Assembly: GCA_936440205.1 (NCBI GenBank)
Contig: OW387133.1
Location: forward strand, 69,316,374-69,380,373
From: Lepidonotus clava
Lineage: Eukaryota; Annelida; Polychaeta; Phyllodocida; Polynoidae
Direction of reading: 5' to 3'
Length of the DNA: 64,000 nucleotides
The position numbers were made by a program, and so were the translations under genes. The notes under the pieces are model-generated. The model was not told the origin of the DNA, searched no databases, and worked only from the letters and a program-made list of their open reading frames with translations. Each line of letters starts with the position of its first letter. The stretch's first letter is position 1. Positions 26,101 to 32,289 of the stretch are shown one piece after another.

Positions 26101-27177
26101 TTGCAAGTGTCTAGATAAAGCATTCGGAAAGATATAAACTGTGATGTATAGCTCAAATCTTATTAGAATAGCTTGTTTTATTGTTTTCCCTCTATTGTTG
26201 TGGGTCCACACAACATTTTACTTAGCTTGTTTACAGCAAATAATTCACACTATGTTCATTAACTGTTTTTTTTCGCTCCTGGGTTTCACTAAGTTTTCCA
26301 GTGAATTAACATTTTTGAGACACTAAATACATTTTCTCTATTTCTATAAAGGTCACTGGAAGAAGATTCTATTATCAAGTAGCATTAGAATGAAATGAAG
26401 CTGTAATGGATCAGAAACTAATGTAAATGTGGCCATAGGTTCGGGCTCCACCACTGAAATGTACATCACCCTGTTATAGGCTATGTCCAATATTATAATT
26501 TAAAATCATTCTCTCAATTCTGAATTTTGAAATAGTTGATGGAGAATGTTGACTATTACACCTTAATGTTGATATTAGCACCATTTTTCTTATTGCAGTG
26601 TTCTATGTGACTTTTTATAAGAGCCATTTTTGTTTCTTATGTCAGCACTCTAAGTGATTTTTTAAAGCCTCCACTATTGTTTCCTATTACAGCACTCTAT
26701 GTGACTTTTCAAATGGCCATTACATCCATGTCTGTGGTACTGGCCGCTATTGTACTGAGGATCCACTACTCGAAACGAAGGACTCGACCACCAGTTTTGT
26801 TGAGAGCAATTGTCTTTGGATGTCTGGCTCCGGTTCTTTGTCTAGGAAACTTGTACAAATCAAGCAAAGTTGATAAGGTTGGGATAGATGATGAAATAAA
26901 GAGCATTGCAAATGGAGAGAAAAACCATCTTGCTTCAATAAAAAAGAGTATGGATGAGGATGAAAGGTGCAGAGGACCCTCGGCAAAGCTGTTGAAACAA
27001 CTTGAGACCCTAGAGAAAAACTCAAAGGAGGAGTCACAGGCAAAAGCCATAGCAGATGAATGGCAGAAGATTGCTTGGGTTCTGGACTGGTTCTTCTTTG
27101 CAATACATTTGATGGCTATCATATTACTCTCGGCATTCATCTATGCCAAACCAATTATAGGGAATGGACAAGAGTAG
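5079..27177 (+). CDS. Nicotinic acetylcholine receptor-like subunit, complete eight-exon gene
   Basis: Exons read from splice sites and homology: 5079-5169, 7125-7258, 8161-8205, 14,701-14,810, 24,527-24,722, 25,056-25,250, 25,778-25,928 and 26,693-27,177. All introns are GT-AG, phases agree, and the join is 1407 nt (468 residues). Residues 1-30 form a signal peptide (MTRISGLIPAFSMAFSILMV). The Cys-loop is C162 to C176 with 13 residues between and FPFD inside. TM1 begins about 245. M2 is 276-295 with GEK before it and Leu284 at 9'. TM3 is about 309-333 and TM4 about 436-458. The E at M2 -1' and the absence of an extra proline there predict a cation channel. Oddities: the loop-B Trp is Tyr183, there is no vicinal Cys pair in loop C (so non-alpha type), M2 2' is Gly, and 19'/20' are Lys/Asp. 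An AATAAA lies near 27,594. It may assemble with the adjacent paralogue. Confidence 0.92.
5320..6966. mobile_element. 1.65-kb non-autonomous DNA transposon in receptor intron 1
   Basis: The ends GTCAGTGTGGGTAATTCCAT and the inverted GGAATTACCCACACTGAC form a terminal inverted repeat of about 24 bp with one or two mismatches. A second inverted pair lies inside, at 5762 (CAAGGAGGGTAACTCCGTCC) and 6769 (GGAATTACCCTCCCCCTTG). This suggests a nested relative or double ends. No transposase frame is present. Confidence 0.75.
7125..7258 (+). CDS. Receptor exon 2: N-terminal helix and first strands
   Basis: It starts after CTCTTTTTAG and ends GGGGTG/GTATGT. It encodes ENDIYHHILTGYNNDIRPI, the equivalent of the nicotinic N-terminal helix and the Y-x-x-x-x-R-P motif, followed by a strand ending MHLKGV. 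Its length of 134 nt is close to the usual second exon of nicotinic genes. Confidence 0.88.
7341..8045. mobile_element. TTAA MITE family C (705 bp) in receptor intron 2
   Basis: Perfect TTAA copies flank it (7337-7340 and 8046-8049). The ends are GGATAGACCCCAGTGATG and its complement CATCACTGGGGTCTATCC. A shorter relative with longer visible inverted ends lies at 30,372-30,864. No coding capacity. Confidence 0.88.
8161..8205 (+). CDS. Receptor exon 3 (45 nt)
   Basis: Fifteen codons, DEKEGVMRMFGVLAV, lie between TCTTTTCCAG and GTTTGT. The 45-nt size and the DEK start match the diagnostic third exon of nicotinic receptor genes. Confidence 0.85.
8206..9140. other. Intron 3 sequence, nothing recognised
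   Basis: AT-rich intron. Short open frames on both strands here (for example on the minus strand at 8579-8761) show no family motif and no splice context. A GC-richer patch at 8870-8960 may be an old repeat. Confidence 0.4.
10130..11205 (-). mobile_element. Penelope-like retroelement fragment (RT C-terminus plus GIY-YIG nuclease)
   Basis: On the minus strand the stretch 11,202-10,669 contains PLE reverse-transcriptase tail motifs: SYANIFMTNFEE, CKPTDRNYYLPCNSSNPKHC, GLPYCWFL and LLLQKGYPRALL. Downstream, 10,365-10,135 encodes a GIY-YIG-type nuclease: NLIYCII, then YYVGQKKN and FQKHF. The order RT then GIY-YIG is that of Penelope-like elements. It is broken: the RT active-site region is not recognisable, and the two parts lie in separate frames. 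Sequence down to about 9480 may be its 3' flank. It sits in receptor intron 3 in antisense orientation. Confidence 0.8.
11492..12124. mobile_element. TTAA MITE family B (633 bp)
   Basis: The left end is CCTTACACTGCCAGA after TTAA (11,488-11,491). The right end TATCTGGCAGTGAAAGGC runs into TTAA (12,125-12,128). The interior includes the palindrome GGTTACCATGGTAACC at about 11,887. No open frame of note. The right TTAA is shared with the adjoining family A element. Confidence 0.85.
12129..12456. mobile_element. TTAA MITE family A (328 bp), abutting family B
   Basis: It begins TCCTTTAGACCCCAATCCGG directly after the TTAA at 12,125-12,128 and ends GAGGTCTAAAGGG at 12,456, followed by TTTA (a one-base variant of the target site). 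The internal TTTTCCA and ATATATCATTTAAAAGCTGAT blocks match the other copies. Confidence 0.88.
13177..14101. mobile_element. TTAA MITE family D carrying a nested family A insertion
   Basis: The ends AGGAAACCTTGCACAT and ATGTGCAAGGTTTCCT are perfect inverted repeats, flanked by TTAA at 13,173-13,176 and 14,102-14,105. Without the nested element it would be about 580 bp. The interior has runs of GGGAATCCC-type sequence and no transposase frame. Confidence 0.85.
13210..13552. mobile_element. TTAA MITE family A nested in family D
   Basis: It runs from CCCTTTAGCCCCCAATC to GTGGGGTCTAAAGGG with the family's TTTTCC and GGGGAATTCTGGAGGGAAATCC blocks. It lies 33 bp inside the left end of the family D element, so it inserted later. 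Confidence 0.88.
14701..14810 (+). CDS. Receptor exon 4 (110 nt)
   Basis: Between ACCATTTCAG and GTACTT lie 36 codons plus two bases, encoding SWHDAFLGWNPASFNN, ITSLAVDPSKIWKP and SLGIQN. The pattern W-x-D-x-x-L-x-W-N-P and I-W-x-P is the nicotinic loop D/A region, and 110 nt is the standard size of this exon. It sits alone between a 6.5-kb and a 9.7-kb intron. Confidence 0.9.
14811..15878. other. Intron 4 sequence, nothing recognised
   Basis: AT-rich intron. The reading frame runs on past the exon 4 donor for 113 nt but loses homology at the splice site. No repeat or gene seen. Confidence 0.4.
15879..16285. mobile_element. Partial TGTGACC-ended MITE
   Basis: It starts TGTGACCAGCCAATGGGA and continues to an X-box-like palindrome GTTGCCATGGAAAC near 16,119. 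Its left end matches the ends of the complete copy at 18,244-18,888. The homology is lost at the TTAA where a family A element begins. Confidence 0.5.
16286..17434. mobile_element. TTAA MITE family A (inverted copy) split by later insertions
   Basis: Left part: TCCTTTAGACCCC to about 16,498. Right part: AGGAAAAATATGGG at about 17,325 to GGGGTCTAAAGGG. TTAA flanks both ends (16,282-16,285 and 17,435-17,438), and the flanks share GATGATT. The interruption of about 820 bp holds a truncated LINE and unassigned sequence with poly-T tracts at about 16,501 and 16,761. Confidence 0.85.
16760..17316 (-). mobile_element. 5'-truncated LINE fragment (RT C-terminus and 3' tail)
   Basis: Minus strand 17,296-16,994 encodes a non-LTR reverse-transcriptase C-terminal motif: MICHILNIMYKRK, then NSVLYRGSTLWNALPIHER. 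It is followed by about 230 bp of 3' sequence ending in a poly-A tract (poly-T at about 16,761-16,775 on +). Only the last 100 codons remain, as is typical for 5'-truncated LINE copies. The clade (CR1, RTE or relative) cannot be told from so little. Confidence 0.78.
17620..19105. repeat. Scattered array of AAGCTTGGTTCTGAACGTAC units in both orientations
   Basis: About ten copies of a roughly 20-bp unit lie at 17,628-17,655 (complement), 17,788-17,872 (four direct), 17,975-18,030 (three complement), 18,170-18,190 (direct) and 19,080-19,102 (direct). The AAGCTTGGTTCTGAAC core is strongly conserved while the sequence between units is not. The TGTGACC element at 18,244-18,888 lies inside the span. 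Confidence 0.75.
18244..18888. mobile_element. TGTGACC-ended MITE (645 bp)
   Basis: The left end TGTGACCAATCATGGGATTT and the inverted right end AATCCCTCTAGGTTACCATA to TGGTCACA form imperfect inverted repeats of about 34 bp. The interior has an X-box-like GTTGCCATGGTAAC at about 18,620 and no coding frame. Confidence 0.75.
19640..19730. repeat. Short tandem repeat of GACGCCAGATGCAT type
   Basis: Two and a half units of about 40 bp, GCCAGATGCAT-TATGCAT-x-ACAGTAAAGAC, lead into a TATATA run. Each unit holds the palindrome ATGCATTATGCAT or a close variant. Confidence 0.7.
20380..21230. mobile_element. Possible LTR-type fossil, copy 1
   Basis: A TATA box (CTATATAAGAG, about 20,617), an AATAAA at about 20,641 and the block CAGTCCCATCTTGGTACTCA are shared in order with the sequence at about 23,113-23,170. 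This looks like the promoter and R region of an LTR. It is broken, with no coding part recognised, and its outer limits are uncertain. Confidence 0.35.
21230..22440. other. Intron 4 sequence with a GC-richer old repeat
   Basis: At 21,660-21,930 a stretch with CACCGCACC/GGTGCGTA and CCTCGGGTGG/CCACCCTCAG inverted pieces resembles parts of 28,380-28,560 and 29,330-29,500. It is probably an old DNA-transposon relic. Nothing coding is seen. Confidence 0.4.
22440..22900. repeat. Degenerate tandem repeat around AACATTCTGTTTAGG
   Basis: Units of roughly 50-60 bp carry GACCTCAC, TAAGAATGTCAC and AACATTCTGTTTAGG in order. A related unit reappears at 23,850-23,920, so the LTR-like sequence between looks inserted into the array. 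Confidence 0.6.
22900..23850. mobile_element. Possible LTR-type fossil, copy 2
   Basis: TATA box CCTATAAAAGC (about 23,113), AATAAAG a few bases on, then CAGTCCCAATCTGGAACTCA, matching copy 1 at 20.6 kb. The following 23.2-23.8 kb is GC-richer than its surroundings and has no recognised protein. It looks broken and sits inside the AACATTCTG repeat array. Confidence 0.4.
24527..24722 (+). CDS. Receptor exon 5: Cys-loop
   Basis: It starts after CCCTTTTTCAG and ends CCCTCG/GTAATT. It encodes CQMDVTLFPFDKQNC, a canonical 13-residue Cys-loop with FPFD, preceded by GWVTWVMGG (outer-strand Trp kept). Where nicotinic subunits have the loop-B Trp seven residues after the second Cys, this exon has Tyr. 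Confidence 0.93.
25056..25250 (+). CDS. Receptor exon 6: loop C region and start of TM1
   Basis: 65 codons lie between TTGGAGCAG and GTGGGT. GQWDIT matches the nicotinic G-x-W-D/E-L strand. The loop-C segment SSYNPIKYDTKNYSRISFTF lacks vicinal cysteines. TM1 begins at AYHLINVISPLGM with its conserved Pro. Confidence 0.92.
25778..25928 (+). CDS. Receptor exon 7: TM1 end and pore-lining M2
   Basis: It encodes TIILVPVVFLIPSESGEK, then LGLGVTILLTLSVFLLSLKD and TTPKTSKNVPLI. SGEK plus the leucine ladder and VPLI are typical of cationic Cys-loop channels. It ends in phase 1 at ATCA/GTATGT. Confidence 0.94.
26596..26711 (+). promoter_or_regulatory. Tandem 3' splice-site repeats, 47-bp period
   Basis: Three successive copies of pyrimidine tract + CAG + the first bases of exon 8 (CACTCTATGTGACTTTT) give acceptor-like sites after 26,598, 26,645 and 26,692. 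The same arrangement precedes the paralogous exons (after 663, 712 and 759; after 2955 and 3002), so it is older than the gene duplications. Confidence 0.8.
26693..27177 (+). CDS. Receptor exon 8: TM3, cytoplasmic loop, TM4, stop
   Basis: It starts after CCTATTACAG at 26,692. TM3 is LYVTFQMAITSMSVVLAAIV, the loop is rich in K/E with a predicted helix LLKQLETLEKNSKEE, TM4 begins about AWVLDWFFFAIHL, and the tail ends NGQE. It is nearly identical to the exon at 760-1244. Two upstream decoy acceptors, at 26,598 and 26,645, would each give an early stop. Confidence 0.93.
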
Positions 27178-27455
27178 AACAGGACATTGGAGCCCCTGAG
27201 TGGCGGCCCACATAAACTTTGGAAATCTGTAGCCCAACAATGGTGTTATTGATCATGAGTAATCTCCCTTCACTAGGTGGTATTAACTTACATGTACATG
27301 TTTGATTTGAATTGCTAGAGTATTGGCCAATTATGAGAAGGTAATACACTCATTTAGATGCTTAGAGCCCCTGGCATATTTGTTCCTCAGCAATTAAGTT
27401 TTGACTTCACCATTCAGACTCAACATAAAAGATCAGCATATTATAAGTACAATTT

Positions 27456-27503
<48 letters not shown>

Positions 27504-28370
27504 ATTGAAATGTAGCTAAGAACTTTGTGGAGGTAATTCAAGTGCCTAATGTTTAGTTTGTCAAAGATTTCGGTAATTTATGGTTTAATGGAAAATAAAA
27601 GTTATATCTTTTTTTGTTAGGTCCTACGCCATCTGCCATGAACTACACCTTAACATTATTTTCATAAACTCCGTTTCATGCATGAGGTTAATTTTGATCT
27701 CAGTGCAGAATGACGTCACTGTGAAGTGTACCCAAGCTTATATATAGTATAAAATCAATACTGCTGGCGTCACAGTGTTTATTCCCCTTCTGTAGATTGC
27801 GGCTTGATAAGTACAACTAGAAAATACTCTATTGCCTGTGAAGGCCCCTATTATCGCATTGTACTTGTTTTTAGGTTCAATTCCTTAGCATGTGGGGGCA
27901 CATTAAAATGGCCATTTTGCACTTGCTTCGGAAGGACATAAAATAAAATACCTTAGTTGTAGTTCCATTGTCAATGCAGAATTGAATTATTTGTTTTTGT
28001 AGGTTTTATCTTGGTGTTGTATATTGTCTTAAACGCATAATAATAGTGTGCTCTATATTATATTAAGAAAGAAATCCTATTTATTATGATTGTGTAGAAT
28101 GCAGTGGAACAACTCTTATGAAATGTGAAGAGACACTGCATATGCATATTTACCTTGTGTTCTAAATATTTGCAAAACAAACTGTTGTGATGCTTACCTT
28201 ATTATCATTGGCACTTTATCTTAAGACCCTAGATTTCATTGTAAAAAAAATTGTAACTTAACTAAAGCACAAACCCACTTGCTGTCTGCCTGATGGCCAT
28301 TGGCCGTCAGTGTCGGTGGTGGTTGGTGCCAACGGCCGCACCAACGGCCGCGCTGATTGTGTGTGGGTAT
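27178..28370. other. 3' flank of the receptor gene, nothing further recognised
   Basis: An AATAAA at about 27,594 could end the receptor mRNA. A (TA)n run of about 42 bp lies at 27,459-27,500. At 28,280-28,360 there are short GCCAACGGCCG-type direct repeats. Confidence 0.5.
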
Positions 28371-28377
28371 TAATATA

Positions 28378-29500
28378 AGAAGACCCTTAGGGGTCTTCTA
28401 TATTTTATCACCCAAACTATATTCAAAAGCTCTTGAAAATACTGACAACAAAGAGCAGTGCGTACTTATATAAGAAGGCCAGTGGGGGACGTCCAAGGGT
28501 AACCGGACGGACCAGAGGGACCAGGACGGCCCAAGGTGCCTAGGTCCATCCGGCTACCTGAGGACAGCCCCTAAAGGCGGTGATCCACGTTGCGACAAAA
28601 CTCGACCGATAGTCAACCGATTTTCAAATCTCCAAAATCGGTCCAAAATCGGTCCAAAATCGGTCCCCTTTGGAATATAATCGTGACGTGGATCACGTCA
28701 ACCGATTTTTTTCAACCGATTTCAAACTAACATAATGTGACAGCAAGTTATTTCAACCCGATTTTCAACTGACGATGGAGCGACGAAATTATTAAACATG
28801 TTAAATAATTCTGGACCGATTCTGGACCGATTCTGGACCGATTTGATTATGTCCATGTATTTTCAATGTCATTTCCTTAATTTATGGGGATATTAGAACG
28901 AAAATGTTACCAAAATATATCAAAATGGATATTCCTTCCTAGGACATGTTTTAATGCTGTATGATGAGTATTTTTCTATCTTATTTTTTTATTAATTGTA
29001 CAGGCTAAATATTTTACATTTTAAGTCGTGATTAACATGTTACTCTTGAAATATAGAAATTATTCCAAATTTGTGAAAAATATACCAACCGATTTTTTAT
29101 TAATTGATTTACTACTGATTTGCAGTCGAGAAGACAAGGAAACTATTGATTTCTAACATCACTGTGGATCATGGGTTGGGGACCGATTCTGGACCGATTT
29201 TAGGACCAACAGGCTTGATTGCCAAACCGATTCAGGACCGACAAAAAAAGCATTGCTCCTAAAATCGGTTTGCTCCTAATTTTTTCCGCGGTTCTGAAAA
29301 TGTCGCAACGTGGATCATCAGTTAGGGTCTTCTATTTTTTATCATCCAAGCAAAATACAAAATAGCCTTGAAAACTATGAATACAAGCTATGACAAAGAG
29401 CGGTGCGCACAGCCAGTCAATATGCACTGCCCCTTATACCAGCGCTCGGCAGCCATGCGGGTGATAAACCCCTCGTCGGTCGTAACGGGATAAAGGCCCT
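28378..29500. mobile_element. Older repeat split by a MITE
   Basis: A unit starting GGGGTCTTCTATATTTTATC and ending CAAAGAGCAGTGCG occurs at 28,391-28,470 and again, diverged, at 29,324-29,411, on either side of the MITE at 28,576-29,321. A hairpin AGAAGACCC/GGGTCTTCT lies at 28,378-28,399. This looks like one old element or duplicate units into which the MITE jumped. Confidence 0.5.
28576..29321. mobile_element. MITE with GTGATCCACGTTGCGAC ends, copy 1 (746 bp)
   Basis: The left end GGTGATCCACGTTGCGAC and right end GTCGCAACGTGGATCATC are inverted. The interior is filled with short repeats of GGACCGATTCT and CCAAAATCGGT in inverted arrangement, giving a strong self-folding potential. No transposase is encoded. 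The second copy, at 39,376-45,257, hosts the Ngaro-type element. Confidence 0.85.
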
Positions 29501-30035
29501 TTTGCCCTGGCTGTCATGGTGCTTGCGATCTGTTGGGACAGTTTTCAGGTGAGTTCCTGGTGCAACCGATAATGGAAACAGGTCTGCAACAGATCAGATC
29601 CAACATGTTGGATCAAATCGTTTGAATTCCAACCGACTCTGGGTGACAAGTACTTGATAAACTGATCAGTTGCAATCGTGAGGGCTCCCTTTTGTCAGTC
29701 TGAATGCTATTCTTCAATTTCGCAGGTATGCGATCATTTTATCGGCCCCTAAACTATCTTATTGCCCCTCCGAAAAGTGTATCGTAGCTCCCTCTGACAG
29801 AATGATCGGCCAGGGCGAATGGGCCTTATAGCTTGTCCAGTCAGAGTCAGCTGACAGCCATGCCAACTGCTGTGCCAACGGCTGCCCCGATTCACTTAGG
29901 GGGTATGGAGCTTTAGAATAAAGTGTAATGCAGGAATCTTGAGTTTTTGTTTGTTTATTAACAAGTGTCATTGGCACTTGATTTTCATTTAGCATTTAGT
30001 AGTATGACAGTATCATAGTTCTATGTTAATTCTGA

Positions 30036-30357
30036 CCATTCAGACTCAAATCTGGCCATATCTACCCTAGGGTATACTCCCTAATCAGGCATTAGCCACC
30101 CAGAAGAAGGTGATATTTATCAAAGGAGAACAATGTGATGAGTATATAACATATAAAGGTGGCTAATATATCGTTTAAAAGCTGATTACTTTTCCAGATG
30201 AATGCTACAAAGTATATTTCCATAATGTTTAAAAGGCAGGAGTAGACCATCCTGTGAACTTCATAATGACAAGGAAAATAGGCAATTCAGAAGGAAATCT
30301 ATGGAAATCCTGGAGAAATCCAGCGATACATGGGTGTAACCTATGAGGTCTAAAGGT
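30036..30357. mobile_element. TTAA MITE family A, degraded copy
   Basis: Recognisable blocks in the family order (CTGGCCATA, ATATATCGTTTAAAAGCTGAT, GGAAATCCTGGAGAAATCCAG, GAGGTCTAAAGG), but both ends have drifted. It is older than the other copies. Confidence 0.65.
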
Positions 30358-30371
30358 TTCAAGGTAAAGAA

Positions 30372-30864
30372 GGATAGACCCCAGTGATGGACGGCGTTTT
30401 CAGGAAACCAGCACTACAGCCTCACCTGGTGTTTATGCTTTTTCATTCTTCAAATTCTATAAAACCTTAATAAAATTTGATTTAGATATCATAAACTCGA
30501 AATATTTACAATAATTTCCCTCCAAAAATGTTACTGTTACTTTCTTAAACAAGAATTGATTATTTTTGTGGTCTTTTTGGGTCAATATTTGGTATTTTCA
30601 TAAAAAGGTTTTGATGATTGATAGTGACCCCATGGTTTCTTGAATAATATATAGCAAAATATCCATGTTCAAAAAATAAAACTGGAAAAATGAGATTGAA
30701 AAATATCAAATTTACATTTATCTGTCTTTGAAATGCAATTAATATCAAGGGATAGGGGAAAAAATATATGAGCTTTTAAATGATGTATTATGTTAAGATC
30801 AGAGCACTATTTAGGAATATATGGATTGTTTCCTGAAAACGCCATCCATCACTGGGGTCTATCC
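30372..30864. mobile_element. TTAA MITE family C, short copy (493 bp)
   Basis: The ends GGATAGACCCCAGTGATGGA and the inverted CATCCATCACTGGGGTCTAT extend inward through GGCGTTTTCAGGAAAC to about 38 bp. The right flank is TTAA; the left is not. It lies 15 bp from the degraded family A copy. Confidence 0.82.
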
Positions 30865-30940
30865 TTAAGCATAAGTTAATGTTACCTGTGGTCCTATACA
30901 CACAATCATTTAGAACTTAGACATTATGGATATTATATAA

Positions 30941-31259
30941 CCCTTTAGACCCAACGGATTGCATTATGAATTGCTGTATTTCCCCAGGATTTCCTTGGAT
31001 TTCCCTCCGAAATTCCCATAATTCCTTGTACTTGAAGAAGTTCAAAGGCCTACCAACCCCTGCCAGTTTAAGTTGTAGTCATTTGTTTTTTTTGCATTGG
31101 CTATGAAATTAAATAAGCTTTTCAATGATATATTGGTCGTTCTTGTATGTTGGATACTTCTTGAACCATTTACGGAAAAACTGACATTTTTCCGGGCGGC
31201 TACGGCTGGATTGGGGAGGAGACCCACGGGCGGCTACAGCCGGATTGGGGTCTAAAGGG
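30941..31259. mobile_element. TTAA MITE family A, inverted copy with ATAA target duplication
   Basis: CCCTTTAGACCCA to TTGGGGTCTAAAGGG, flanked on both sides by ATAA (30,937-30,940 and 31,260-31,263), a one-base departure from TTAA. The interior matches the other copies in reverse. Confidence 0.85.
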
Positions 31260-31264
31260 ATAAA

Positions 31265-32289
31265 TATCCATAAGGGGCAGCTGTTGGAAGGGCTCCAGTA
31301 TGGGTGGCGCCACCCAGCAGATTTGAATGGGATAACAAATCGGGAATGTAGTGGAGTGGCACATTAGTATCGCTGTATTCAGTTGTTTGTGCTCAACATT
31401 CAGTGTAACAGAGACCAACCTATACAGAGTTGATGTTGACCTTTTGAAATTAAGCAAAAAGAGTTGCCCTTCATCTATCCTAATAAGAAATCAGAGATTC
31501 AAACAAAAGTAAAGGGAAGATATTGGCACCTTGATATATTTTTAGGTCAATCTTAAAAAAGAGCACACGGCCAGCCTTTGGCCTACCTCAGTGTTTTATA
31601 CATAGCCTAACCAAAGGTAGAGATAAATATTATTAATGTGGCTTTGCATCAGAAATCAATTATATTTAAGTTTTTCAAATAGGTATTATTTGTTGAGATA
31701 AAGTTATGGTAGATATATAATCTAGAAATGTGTAACATCCTCTTTATCCACGTATACGTCTCATATACTATGATGATTACGTGTCATGCCATGCATTGCT
31801 TGAAAGATATTTTGAAAGTAGTACTAGTTATATTGTACACATTATACATAGATGTATTATAATAAGACAATCTTTGTTCAGGGTACACCTAATTTCCATC
31901 AGTCATTAAAAGTAGGTAAATATCTGGTAACAATATCCCTGTTTTTATTTCTTACTCAGTTTTGAGCAACAAACATGAACAATAGCGAATTTCGTGATTT
32001 GTATCAATTTGGTATCAGTGACAGGTGCCGCCCCCTAATGTATACGGAGCGTGTTTGACCATAAAAAAACATGCGCGGACTGCGCCCAAGCATGGCTCCT
32101 AATTAGCACTAGCAATATAGTGACTCGAACTTTGATTATTGTTATGATTGTTATAGTATTATTCTGATCACCATTGTCACAGAAACATCAACTTCTGAAA
32201 TTAATGTAATGTACGTAGATTCTAGACGTCTTCAATTTCCACTTCTTTGGTCACTATAATATTGTTCTTCTCTTTTAGAAATGGTAAAC
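31265..32289. other. 3' flank of the minus-strand membrane-protein gene
   Basis: No gene recognised. A minus-strand AATAAA (TTTATT on +, about 31,945) about 345 bp past the stop is a plausible polyadenylation signal for the gene ending at 32,290. Confidence 0.4.

Noticed and set aside
27850-27890. GGTTCAATTCC resembling a tRNA B box
   Set aside because: No A box at the right distance and no cloverleaf pairing.
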